64,000 bases of DNA from Nemertoderma westbladi (taxonomy: Eukaryota; Xenacoelomorpha; Nemertodermatida; Nemertodermatidae): NCBI GenBank assembly GCA_032718475.1, contig JAUCBJ010007155.1, forward strand, positions 1-64,000. Reading direction: 5' to 3'. The number at the start of each line of letters is the position of its first letter. Positions within the stretch are counted from its first letter, which is position 1. Position numbers and translations under genes: made by a program. Shown piece after piece: positions 45,660-57,200 of the stretch. The notes below the pieces were generated by a model. It saw only the letters and a list, made by a program, of their open reading frames with translations. It was not told the origin of the DNA and made no database searches.

Positions 45660-48104
45660 ATGACGTCATACAACTTTGATATCCAATGGTCTCCCCTACC
45701 CCGTGCTAATCGTATCGCCACTTTAGCGGATGGCGGACTGAGACTGTACGAAGTCAGCAGCGGAGTCCACCCAGCAAGCAACCCACCCGGGTTCCTCGCA
45801 GAGTACAAACCCCCTCTCAACCCCTGGTGTTTTGCGTGGAACCCCCACATTAACGATATCCTCGCTTTGGGTTTCACCAACGGTCAGATCGTTTTGACGT
45901 GGTTCCCATACGAACTGGGTGCGAACAGTCAGGGACTCCGAGGTCGCGAGTGCGTGCGGAAAGCCAACCAACCGCAACGATGCACCGCCCTCGCATTCAA
46001 CCCCAATCAAGCCAACCTGCTGGCTTCCGGGTACGATAAATACAAGAGTACTAGTAATAACTGCGTGTTGGTATGGGACGTGTCGCGTTGCGATCTCCCC
46101 ATCAGCAGCCATCGACGACATCCCGAGGACGCCGCGCAATCCACCGTCTCGCCACCGCTAAGGGAGGCCGTTCAAGGCGAGTCGTGTCGGTCCCTCGTTT
46201 GGTTGCCGGACTCCCCGTCCGTTCTGGTCGCCGGTATCGGTGACCGCTGTCTGCGGACGCTGGACACGAGGTCACCCACGGTCACCACGCCCCCGGACAT
46301 CACCACCAAGTGCCTCTACCAGCTGTGTGTGGACCCATCCCGGACCAATAAACTGGCCTCGTGTAGCAGCTCTCACATTCAGGTGTGGGACCGCCGGTAC
46401 TTCGACAAACCGTGCGCCTCTATCGGGCCGCTGTCTCGCCCCATCGTCAAGCTGCAGTGGGCCGGGAATAGGGCCGGCCTACTGGCCTGTCTCACTCGGG
46501 ATACCAGTAGTCTGCAGCTGTACGACATCATGCCGGAATGCGACAGTGAGGACGCCCTCGGTGAGACCCCGTATATCTCGCGGTCTCTGGGAGGGGGGGC
46601 CGACAATAAGGATATCGTGTCTTTTGCGTGGAGTCCGCGTCGCCAGCGGATCGCGTTACTCAACCGGGACGGGAAGGATCTCACGGTCGGAGACGTGGTC
46701 GTCAACGAGCGGTTGATAGTGTCGGTTACCCCGGAACCGGGAGGGAGACTGGTGTGGGCGGCGGGGGCCGACCTGGTGGAGCCGGGGCTGGCTCCACAGG
46801 GAGAGGAACCGATAGTGGCTGACATCGGGACGGTCATCCGAGAGCGCGCCAAGGACGGCTACGGTTGCCAGGCCAACCACAAGGACACCGCGGACCTTGT
46901 GAAGGCCGACCCAGAGTTACAACGACTCTGGATGTGGCTCCATCACGCAAACCAGATCGGCAATCAATCAGCTTCCTTAAAGTATTCCTATAGGAAAGGA
47001 ATACAGCTGTTACTAGGCGACGCTGAGGAGTCAATAGTAACGGAGACTCCCCAAGGCAGGAAGATGTACCATAGTCCTTGTCGGACTTTCTGTCTGTCCC
47101 TAACTGGTTGGGGGTCGGCCGTTACTCAAGTCGTCGACGACCCGCAATACGAACGAATCGCAGCCATTTCCGTATTCAACGGCGACGTAGAAAAAGCGAT
47201 TCGCGTTCTAGAATCCGGATCCGCTACCCAGGACAACCCCACCGTCTTCCAGACAGTAGCCATAGCCCTTAGCGGCTACACCCAGCAGGCGGACTCCATG
47301 TGGTCCCGTGTTACAGGGAAACTCCTCCACAAACTCGTCCATCCTTACATCCGCGCTCTCTTCGAGTTCCTCACCTCCGTCGATATATCCGCGATCATCT
47401 CGCACTCCGGACTCGGGATCTCCGATAGAACGGCCCTCGCCCTCGTCTACCTGGACGACAAAGAGTTGGTTGAGTTCGTAGACGGGTTGGTGAAACAGAC
47501 GACGACTCAAGGTCTCCTAGACGGAGTCCTCCTCACCGGCCTCTCCAACCAACTGGTCAGTCTGCTGCAAGCCTACCTGGATCGCACCGCTGATATACAG
47601 ACCGTCGCTATTCTATCGACTCATATCGATATCGCCATCGATTTACCAACTAATTGGATTTCAGATTACACTGATTTATTGGATAGATGGTGTCTATACG
47701 ATCTTCGTATTCAATTCGATATAAATAGGAAGAACCGTAACCAAGTGAGTTTAATCAACGCAATCTGTCCGTTCTGCGCGGCTTCCTTCAAGAATGACTC
47801 ATCCGTAGCAACTCATGGCAACGGGGGAATGACGCCCCCCGGAGTCAGCCAATCACCGAGCTCCATTTGTTCGACCTGCGCCAAGTCGCTACCCCGTTGT
47901 TCCATCTGTCTCGTCACTATGGGTAGACGGTCTCCTAGCAACACGGCGGACCTGACCGCCGATTGGTTTACGTGGTGCCCGACGTGCCACCACGGGGGCC
48001 ACGCCAACCACTTGGGGCAGTGGTTTAAACGCACTCTGGAATGCCCAGTCATTGGTTGTGACTGTCAGTGTATGTCGTTAGATGACATTCCTCTGTGCGA
48101 CTAG
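45660..48104 (+). CDS. MIOS: MIOS, GATOR2 complex subunit, intronless
   Basis: 814 codons in one exon, start MTSYNFDIQWSPLPRANRIA. Residues 1-400 form a WD40 propeller: ADGGLRLYEVSS, PWCFAWNPHINDILALGFTN, TALAFNPNQANLLASGYDK, CVLVWDVSR, SSHIQVWDRR and SFAWSPRRQRIALLNRDGK. An alpha-helical middle follows, and from about residue 700 a Cys/His-rich end: ICPFCAASF, CSTC, RCSICLVTMG, WCPTCHHGGHANHLGQWF and ECPVIGCDCQC. This is the zinc-ribbon/RING-like end of Mios. In other animals Mios, with WDR24, WDR59, SEH1L and SEC13, forms GATOR2, which relays amino-acid status to mTORC1 at the lysosome. Length is near the human protein (875). No introns, unlike its vertebrate counterpart. High-GC coding sequence resembles the other genes here, so an intact host gene. 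ATTAAA at about 48380 may be its polyadenylation signal. Confidence 0.95.
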   Translation: MTSYNFDIQWSPLPRANRIATLADGGLRLYEVSSGVHPASNPPGFLAEYKPPLNPWCFAWNPHINDILALGFTNGQIVLTWFPYELGANSQGLRGRECVRKANQPQRCTALAFNPNQANLLASGYDKYKSTSNNCVLVWDVSRCDLPISSHRRHPEDAAQSTVSPPLREAVQGESCRSLVWLPDSPSVLVAGIGDRCLRTLDTRSPTVTTPPDITTKCLYQLCVDPSRTNKLASCSSSHIQVWDRRYFDKPCASIGPLSRPIVKLQWAGNRAGLLACLTRDTSSLQLYDIMPECDSEDALGETPYISRSLGGGADNKDIVSFAWSPRRQRIALLNRDGKDLTVGDVVVNERLIVSVTPEPGGRLVWAAGADLVEPGLAPQGEEPIVADIGTVIRERAKDGYGCQANHKDTADLVKADPELQRLWMWLHHANQIGNQSASLKYSYRKGIQLLLGDAEESIVTETPQGRKMYHSPCRTFCLSLTGWGSAVTQVVDDPQYERIAAISVFNGDVEKAIRVLESGSATQDNPTVFQTVAIALSGYTQQADSMWSRVTGKLLHKLVHPYIRALFEFLTSVDISAIISHSGLGISDRTALALVYLDDKELVEFVDGLVKQTTTQGLLDGVLLTGLSNQLVSLLQAYLDRTADIQTVAILSTHIDIAIDLPTNWISDYTDLLDRWCLYDLRIQFDINRKNRNQVSLINAICPFCAASFKNDSSVATHGNGGMTPPGVSQSPSSICSTCAKSLPRCSICLVTMGRRSPSNTADLTADWFTWCPTCHHGGHANHLGQWFKRTLECPVIGCDCQCMSLDDIPLCD

Positions 48105-48550
48105 GCCATACATATTGATTCAGTGATCTATTGTGCTAATTTACAAACAAATCCATTAATTTCATTAGCGTAGAAATTAAATTTAAAATAGTATAAAATT
48201 TAATATAAACCAATGCCTTTTAACTTGAAATTATTGTTTTTTTTATTCTGATTTTAAGAGTTCTGCGATTCTGGTTTTTTAATTCACGGCTCCCAAGCTC
48301 ACTGTTTTGAATTGGGATTTGGCTATTTATTTAATCACTATTTCAATATTATGATGACCATTACTTCAGTTAATTTTTATTAAAGCATATCTTATATGCA
48401 TATCTTAACATATCATATCTTATAGCATATCTTAAGCATATATTAAAACATAGCATAGCAATTTATTTCCAATGGATGGTTTTTATTAAAGTGCTGAACT
48501 TGCCGCATATGGCACATAATATGAAGCAATTTACTTTCTAACAAAGTTTA
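48105..48550 (+). other. 3' flank of MIOS
   Basis: AT-rich 3' UTR and flank, with repeated CATATCTTA words at about 48385-48440. No gene. Confidence 0.5.
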
Positions 48551-49279
48551 AAATGGAATTCATGAGCGCTAACTCGTGTAGTTAAATGGAATCCATGAGC
48601 GCTAACTCGTGTAGTTAAATGGAATCCATGAGCGCTAACTCGTGTAGTTAAATGGAATCCATGAGCGCTAACTCGTGTAGTTAAATGGAATCCATGAGCG
48701 CTAACTCGTGTAGTTAAATGGAATCCATGAGCGCTAACTCGTGAAGTTAAATGGAATCCATGAGCGCTAACTCGTGTAGTTAAATGGAATCCATGAGCGC
48801 TAACTCGTGTAATTAAATGGAATCCATGAGCGCTAACTCGTGTAGTTAAATGGAATCCATGAGCGCTAACTCGTGTAGTTAAATGGAATCCATGAGCGCT
48901 AACTCGTGTAGTTAAATGGAATCCATGAGCGCTAACTCGTGTAGTTAAATGGAATCCATGAGCGCTAACTCGTGTAGTTAAATGGAATCCATGAGCGCTA
49001 ACTCGTGTAGTTAAATGGAATCCATGAGCGCTAACTCGTGTAGTTAAATGGAATCCATGAGCGCTAACTCGTGTAGTTAAATGGAATCCATGAGCGCTAA
49101 CTCGTGTAGTTAAATGGAATCCATGAGCGCTAACTCGTGTAGTTAAATGGAATCCATGAACGCTAACTCGTGTAGTTAAATGGAATCCATGAGCGCTAAC
49201 TCGTGTAGTTAAATGGAATCCATGAGCGCTAACTCGTGTAGTTCAATTGAATCCATGAGCGCTAACTCGTGTAGTTAAA
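48551..49279 (+). repeat. 33-bp tandem repeat, 22 copies
   Basis: Highly uniform unit reading ATGGAATCCATGAGCGCTAA then CTCGTGTAGTTAA. In the plus frame every unit is a closed mini-frame (M-E-S-M-S-A-N-S-C-S-stop). One reverse frame is open throughout but lacks a Met. Only scattered substitutions (ATTCATG in the first unit, GTGAAGTT, GTGTAATT, ATGAACGC, TTCAATTGAATCC in the last). It starts 450 bp after the MIOS stop. Confidence 0.97.
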
Positions 49280-49786
49280 TGCCTAGCTTTGCTTTGGAGC
49301 ATTGCAGGTGATTACAACGCTCAGGGTCTATATGTGCTAGCTTGTCCTTAACTAAATATATATATAGTTCTTATATGCTTCCGTTTGTTTTACACGCGTA
49401 GATCTAACGAGGTCTTCGGTTAGTAAGCTAGTAAAACTTTCCTATTGAGCGTATTTCAGGGCAAACCTAAAACTTTTTTCATAAAATCAAAGGAAACTTA
49501 ACCACCTAGTGTTTCAATATTGCGCACGTTTAGATCTTCACAATATTCTTCAATTCCATAACAACAATTATTATATTGAAATATCGCAGGCCACCCTCTA
49601 GTGACATAAGATGTAAACCTGTTAGCTAGCAGCTGCTGACACAGCTTTTAACCTCTTCCGTTTCAAATGTTTAGCAAAAGTTCACTATGTCTCTACGTCT
49701 CTACAGTAAAACCCAAATATTCGTAATCGTTGCATATCCGCACTTTCCGGCTATCATAGACGAATTCATCTTGGATGCCCAAACCA
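49280..49786. other. No gene seen
   Basis: Unique AT-rich sequence between the 33-bp repeat and a LINE relic. Confidence 0.5.
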
Positions 49787-50047
49787 AACCTACCAACCGA
49801 AGTTTATTATCTTTGGTTTTTTTTCAAATTCACATAATAGGTCATTGTCTTTGCAATAGTTCTTTAGCGCATCTAAACAATTTTGAACATCTCGTAACCT
49901 ATTTTTACAAACAAAAACTAAATCGTCTGCATACAAAAGAATTACAGCGGTTTCTACCGACTGCCAGTAGGGCCGTCGGTAGATTAGCGATTTAAGCAAT
50001 AAATAATAGGGTTGTAGGACAGTTTGGGTCAAACACATTTGGGGCAA
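49787..50047 (-). mobile_element. LINE reverse-transcriptase fragment
   Basis: Minus-strand frame with ETAVILLYADDLVFVC, then LRDVQNCLDALKNYCKDNDL and KPKIINFGW: the catalytic YADD block and the following thumb region of a non-LTR reverse transcriptase. Only about 70 codons survive. Confidence 0.85.
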
Positions 50048-50341
50048 ATATTAATCAGCGACTGCTGATTGGTTGTTGACTGGCAACGAGCATATAAGTT
50101 ATGGAATGCATGGAATTGCCGGGAATGTCACGATTGGGTACGGGTACCTACAAATTCAATACAACATACAGTAGTGGGCTGTGCAGTGGCGGCCTAAACC
50201 TTAATTAAAACTGTCATGTTACCCTAACACTAAGTCATAACTCATAATCTAAGAAATTTAACGGAATTTCGTACATTATGACTTCTAACCCTAACCAAAA
50301 TAATAAACAAATATACCCATAATATACAATCCTCCATAGCC

Positions 50342-50436
50342 TCAATAAATTTGGCCCATGTGGTTGGCCCAACTGCCCGATCACGATTGGGTTAAATTTG
50401 GCCCAAATGTGGTTGGCCCAACTGTCCGATCACGAA
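50342..50436. repeat. Two-copy short repeat
   Basis: AATTTGGCCCA, then TGTGGTTGGCCCAACTG and CCGATCACGA, occurs twice in tandem, with a related TTGGGTCAAACACATTTGGG near 50024. Confidence 0.7.
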
Positions 50437-50937
50437 TAATAGAGGACTCAATGAGTCTGCTTGTAACAAACCAATTGTTTGTAGTTCTTATCCAGTTACA
50501 TAGCATGTGACTAAGTTAAATGGGAGGATGGAGCGCAGTTACCTTAAGAATTTTCCACGAACACCATGAAAATTTGCTAGCTTCAACAAAAGGTTTTTGC
50601 GAGGAACGCTTTGGTGAAGTCAACAAAAATCGCCGAAATGCATCTACTGTTGATTTTATAAGATTTGGAAAGGATTTTATTCAACATTCAACAAATCGTT
50701 TAGTGAAAAATATTGTAAATGAATGTAAAGTTTTATGTGCATAGAAACCAGGGATAGCGTAACGAAACGAAACGAAGCGAAACGAAGCATATTTGGCAAT
50801 AATGAAACAAAAAAATGTTAATCGAAACGAAATTTAAATACATGCAAATACTGAAACTAAACGAAATAATAAGTGTTTCGTTTTTTTTTAATTTTTTGTT
50901 TCCTTTCTTTAAATAAAGGGGGGTGGGTTATATTTAA
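50437..50937. other. No recognised gene
   Basis: A 74-codon plus-strand frame (50520-50744) reads EERFGEVNKNRRNASTVDFI, then DFIQHSTNRLVKNIV. It could be an exon or transposon remnant, but I do not recognise it. A CGAAA microsatellite follows at about 50758-50788. Confidence 0.4.
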
Positions 50938-51022
50938 AACATCATCCCTGCTGTTGTATTTGTATCCATTGTCCCTGCTGTTGTATTTGTTTCCATTGTC
51001 CCTGCTGTTGTATTTGTATCCG
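50938..51022 (+). repeat. Outlying units of the Rab33-derived satellite
   Basis: Three units with CCCTGCTGTTGTATTTGTAT stand about 230 bp upstream of the main array, separated by unique sequence. Confidence 0.9.
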
Positions 51023-51255
51023 TTGTGGGGCGAGCGACGAAAGTAAGCGAGCTTAGCATACAGGTACCACTAACTCAATCGGTGTGTCTGTTGTTCTGTT
51101 GATCTGTTGTGTCAAATTTTAGACGTTAATAACTCAGCCAAAGGTTAAATTTTCTTAATTATTTATTTAAATTTCTTAAGTACCGATTTTGGGATAGAAT
51201 TGCTCAATTTTAATCTGTATCTAATAACTGAGCCTCGTCCTGCGCGATTGCCCCA

Positions 51256-54200
51256 CGAACGTGTCCATGCTGTTGTGTTTGTATCCATTGTCCATGCTGT
51301 TGTATTTGTATCCATTGCCCATGATGTTGTGTTTGTATCCATTGTCCATGCTGTTGTGTTTGTATCCATTGTCCAAGTCCATGCTGTTGTATTTGTATCC
51401 ATTGTCCATGCTGTTGTATTTGTGTCCATGTCCTGTCCAGTCCATGCTGTTGTATTTGTATCGATTGTCCATGCTGTTGTATTTGTATCCATTGTCCATG
51501 CCCATGTTGTTGTATTTGTGTCCAATATCCATGCTCTTGTGTTTGTATCCATTGTCCATGCTGTTGTATTTGTATCCATTGTCCATGTCCATGCTGTTGT
51601 ATTTGTATATATTGTCCATGCTGTTGTATTTGTATCCATTGTCCATGCTGTTGTATTTGTATCCATTGTCCATGCTGTTGTATTTTTATCCATTGTCCAT
51701 GCTGTTGTGTTTGTATCCATTGCCCATGGAATTGTATTTATATCCATTGCCCATGCTGTTGTATTTGTATCCATTGTCCATGCAATTGTATTTGTATCCA
51801 TTGTCCCTGCTGTAGTATTTGTATCCGTTATTACAGGAACGTCGGCTGTTGTATTTTTATCCATTGTCCATGCAATTGTATTTGTATCCATTGTCCCTGC
51901 TGTAGTATTTGTATCCGTTATTACAGGAACGTCGGCTGTTGTATTTGTATCCATTGTCCATGTCGATACTGTTGTATTTGTATCCATTGTCCATGCAATT
52001 GTATTTGTATCCCTTATTACATGAACGTTCATGCTGTTGCATTTTTATCCATTGTCCATGCTGTTGTATTTGTATCCATTGTCCCTGCTGTTGTATTTGT
52101 ATCCGTCATTGCAGGAACGTCGGCTTTTGTATTTGTATACATTGTCCATGCTGTTGTATTTGTATCCGTTGTCCTGTCCATGCTGTTGTATTTGTATCCA
52201 TTGTCCATGCAATTGTATTTGTATCCATTGTCCATGTCCATGCTGTTGTATTTGTATCCATTGTCCCTGCTATTGTAATTGTATCCCTTATTACAGCGTC
52301 CATGCGGTTGTATTTGTATCCATTGTCTATGCAATTGTATTTGTATCCATTGTCCCTGCTATTGTATTGGTATCCCTTATTACATGAACGTTCATGCTGT
52401 TGCATTTTTATCCATTGTCCATGCTGTTGTATTTGTATCCATTGTCCCTGCTGTTGTATTTGTATCCGTCATTGCAGGAACGTCGGCTTTTGTATTTGTA
52501 TACATTGTCCATGTCGATACTGTTGTATTTGTATCCATTGTCCATGCAATTGTATTTGTATCCATTGTCCCTGCTATTGTATTGGTATCCCTTATTACAT
52601 GAACGTTCATGCTGTTGCATTTTTATCCATTGTCCATGCTGTTGTATTTGTATCCATTGTCCCTGCTGTTGTATTTGTATCCCTTATTACATGAACGTCG
52701 GCTGTTGTATTTGTATCCATTGTCCATGTCGATACTGTTGTATTTGTATCCATTGTCCATGCAATTGTATTTGTATCCATTGTCCCTGCTATTGTATTGG
52801 TATCCCTTATTACATGAACGTTCATGCTGTTGCATTTTTATCCATTGTCCATGCTGTTGTATTTGTATCCATTGTCCCTGCTGTTGTATTTGTATCCGTC
52901 ATTGCAGGAACGTCGGCTTTTGTATTTGTATACATTGTCCATGCTGTTGTATTTGTATCCATTGTCCTGTCCATGCTGTTGTATTTGTATCCATTGTCCA
53001 TGCAATTGTATTTGTATCCATTGTCCATGTCCATGCTGTTGTATTTGTATCCATTGTCCCTGCTATTGTAATTGTATCCCTTATTACAGCGTCCATGCGG
53101 TTGTATTTGTATCCATTGTCTATGCAATTGTATTTGTATCCATTGTCCCTGCTGTTGTATTAGTATCCGTTATTACAGGAACGTCGGCTGTTGTATTTTT
53201 ATCCATTGTCCATGCTATGCTGTTGTATTTGTATCCATTGTCTATGCTGTTGTATTTGTATCCATTGTCTATGGTGTTGTATTTGTATCCATTGTCCATG
53301 CTGTTAATTTGTATCCATTGTCCAGTCCATGTCCAGTCCATGCTGTTGTATTTGTATCCCTTATTACAGGAACGTCCATGCTGTTGTATTTGTATCCATT
53401 GTCCATGTCGATACTGTTGTATTTTTATCCATTGTCTATGCAATTGTATTTGTATCCATTGTCCCTGCTGTTGTATTTGTATCCCTTATTACAGGAACGT
53501 CCATGATGTTGTATTTGTATCCATTGTCTATGCAATTGTATTTGTATCCATTGTCCCTGCTGTTGTATTTGTATCCGTTATTACAGGAACGTCCATGCTG
53601 TTGTATTTGTATCCATTGTCTATGCAATTGTATTTGTATCCATTGACCTGTTCATGCTGTTGTATTTGTATCCATTGACCTGTTCATGCTGTTGTATTTG
53701 TATTCATTGACCTGTCCATGCTGTTGTATTTGTATCCATTGTCCATGCTGTTGTATTTGTATCCATTGACCTGTTCATGCTGTTGTATTTGTATTCATTG
53801 ACCTGTCCATGCTGTTGTATTTGTATCCATTGTCCATGATGTTGTATCTGTATCCATTGTCCATGCTGTTGTATTTGTATCCGTTATTACAGGAACGTCC
53901 ATGCTGTTGTATTTGTATCCATTGTCCATGTCCAGTCCATGCTGTTGTATTTGTATCCATTGTCCATGCTGTTGTATTTGTATCCATTGACCTGTTCATG
54001 CTGTTGTATTTGTATTCATTGACCTGTCCATGCTGTTGTATTTGTATCCATTGTCCATGCTGTTGTATTTGTATCCATTGACCTGTTCATGCTGTTGTAT
54101 TTGTATTCATTGACCTGTCCATGCTGTTGTATTTGTATCCATTGTCCATGATGTTGTATCTGTATCCATTGTCCCTGCTGTTGTATTAGTATCCGTTATT

Positions 54201-57200
54201 ACAGGAACGTCGGCTGTTGTATTTTTATCCATTGTCCATGCTATGCTGTTGTATTTGTATCCATTGTCTATGCTGTTGTATTTGTATCCATTGTCTATGG
54301 TGTTGTATTTGTATCCATTGTCCATGCTGTTAATTTGTATCCATTGTCCAGTCCATGTCCAGTCCATGCTGTTGTATTTGTATCCCTTATTACAGGAACG
54401 TCCATGCTGTTGTATTTGTATCCATTGTCCATGTCGATACTGTTGTATTTTTATCCATTGTCTATGCAATTGTATTTGTATCCATTGTCCCTGCTGTTGT
54501 ATTTGTATCCCTTATTACAGGAACGTCCATGATGTTGTATTTGTATCCATTGTCTATGCAATTGTATTTGTATCCATTGTCCCTGCTGTTGTATTTGTAT
54601 CCGTTATTACAGGAACGTCCATGCTGTTGTATTTGTATCCATTGTCTATGCAATTGTATTTGTATCCATTGACCTGTTCATGCTGTTGTATTTGTATCCA
54701 TTGACCTGTTCATGCTGTTGTATTTGTATTCATTGACCTGTCCATGCTGTTGTATTTGTATCCATTGTCCATGATGTTGTATCTGTATCCATTGTCCATG
54801 CTGTTGTATTTGTATCCGTTATTACAGGAACGTCCATGCTGTTGTATTTGTATCCATTGTCCATGCTGTTGTATTTGTATCCATTGTCCATGTCCAGTCC
54901 ATGCTGTTGTATTTGTATCCGTGATTACAGGAACGTCCATGCTGTTGTATTTGTATCCATTGTCCATGTCCAGTCCATGCTGTTGTATTTGTATCCGTTA
55001 TTACAGGAACGTCCATGCTGTTGTATTTGTATCCATTGTCCATGCTGTTGTATTTGTATCCGTTATTACAGGAACGTCAATGCTGTTGTATTTGTATCCG
55101 TTATTACAGGAACGTCCATGCTGTTGTATTTGTATCCATTGTCCATGCTGTTGTATTTGTATCCGTTATTACAGGAACGTCAATGCTGTTGTATTTGTAT
55201 CCGTGATTACAGGAACCTCCATGCTGTTGTATTTGTATCCATTGTCCATGCTGTTGTATTTGTATCCATTGTCCATGTCCAGTCCATGCTGTTGTATTTG
55301 TATCCGTTATTACAGGAACGTCAATGCTGTTGTATTTGTATCCATTGTCCATGCTGTTGTATCTGTATCCATTGTCCATGCTGTTGTATTTGTATCCGTT
55401 ATTACAGGAACGTCCATGCTGTTGTATTTGTATCCATTGTCCATGTCCAGTCCATGCTGTTGTATTTGTATCCGTTATTACAGGAACGTCAATGCTGTTG
55501 TATTTGTATCCATTGTCCATGCTGTTGTATTTGTATCCATTGTCCATGCTGTTGTATTTGTATCCGTTATTACAGGAACGTCAATGCTGTTGTATTTGTA
55601 TCCATTGTCCATGCTGTTGTATTTGTATCCGTTATTACAGGAACGTCAATGCTGTTGTATTTGTATCCATTGTCCATGCTGTTGTATTTGTATCCGTTAT
55701 TACAGGAACGTCAATGCTGTTGTATTTGTATCCATTGTCCATGCTGTTGTATTTGTATCCGTTATTACAGGAACGTCAATGCTGTTGTATTTGTATCCAT
55801 TGTCCATGCTGTTGTATTTGTATCCGTTATTACAGGAACGTCAATGCTGTTGTATTTGTATCCATTGTCCATGCTGTTGTATTTGTATCCGTTATTGCAG
55901 GAACGTCCATGCTGTTGTATTTGTATCCATTGTCCATGCTGTTGTATTTGTATCCGTGATTACAGGAACCTCCATGCTGTTGTATTTGTATCCATTGTCC
56001 ATGTCCAGTCCATGCTGTTGTATTTGTATCCGTTATTGCAGGAACGTCCATGCTGTTGTATTTGTATCCATTGTCCATGATGTTGTATCTGTATCCATTG
56101 TCCATGATGTTGTATTTGTATCCGTTATTACAGGAACGTCCATGCTGTTGTATTTGTATCCGTTATTACAGGAACGTCCATGCTGTTGTATTTGTATCCA
56201 TTGTCCATGATGTTGTATTTGTATCCGTTATTACAGGAACGTCAATGCTGTTGTATTTGTATCCATTGTCCATGCTGTTGTATTTGTATCCGTTATTACA
56301 GGAACGTCAATGCTGTTGTATTTGTATCCATCATCCATGCTGTTGTATTTGTATCCATTGTCCATGCTGTTGTATTTGTATCCATTGTCCATGCTGTTGT
56401 ATTTGTATCCGTTATTACAGGAACGTCAATGCTGTTGTATTTGTATCCATCATCCATGCTGTTGTATTTGTATCCATTGTCCATGCTGTTGTATTTGTAT
56501 CCATTGTCCATGCTGTTGTATTTGTATCCATTGTCCATGTCCAGTCCATGCTGTTGTATTTGTATCCGTTATTGCAGGAACGTCCATGCTGTTGTATTTG
56601 TATCCATTGTCCATGATGTTGTATCTGTATCCATTGTCCATGATGTTGTATTTGTATCCGTTATTACAGGAACGTCCATGCTGTTGTATTTGTATCCGTT
56701 ATTACAGGAACGTCCATGCTGTTGTATTTGTATCCATTGTCCATGATGTTGTATTTGTATCCGTTATTACAGGAACGTCAATGCTGTTGTATTTGTATCC
56801 ATTGTCCATGCTGTTGTATTTGTATCCGTTATTACAGGAACGTCAATGCTGTTGTATTTGTATCCATCATCCATGCTGTTGTATTTGTATCCATTGTCCA
56901 TGCTGTTGTATTTGTATCCATTGTCCATGCTGTTGTATTTGTATCCGTTATTACAGGAACGTCCATGCTGTTGTATTTGTATCCATTGTCCATGCTGTTG
57001 TATTTGTATCCATTGTCCATGCTGTTGTATTTGTATCCGTTATTACAGGAACGTCAATGCTGTTGTATTTGTATCCGTTATTACAGGAACCTCCATGCTG
57101 TTGTATTTGTATCCATTGTCCATGCTGTTGTATTTGTATCCATTGTCCATGCTGTTGTATTTGTATCCGTTATTACAGGAACGTCCATGCTGTTGTATTT

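Noticed and set aside
46240-46716. Several frames of 60-160 codons over MIOS on both strands
   Set aside because: Shadows of the GC-rich MIOS coding frame.
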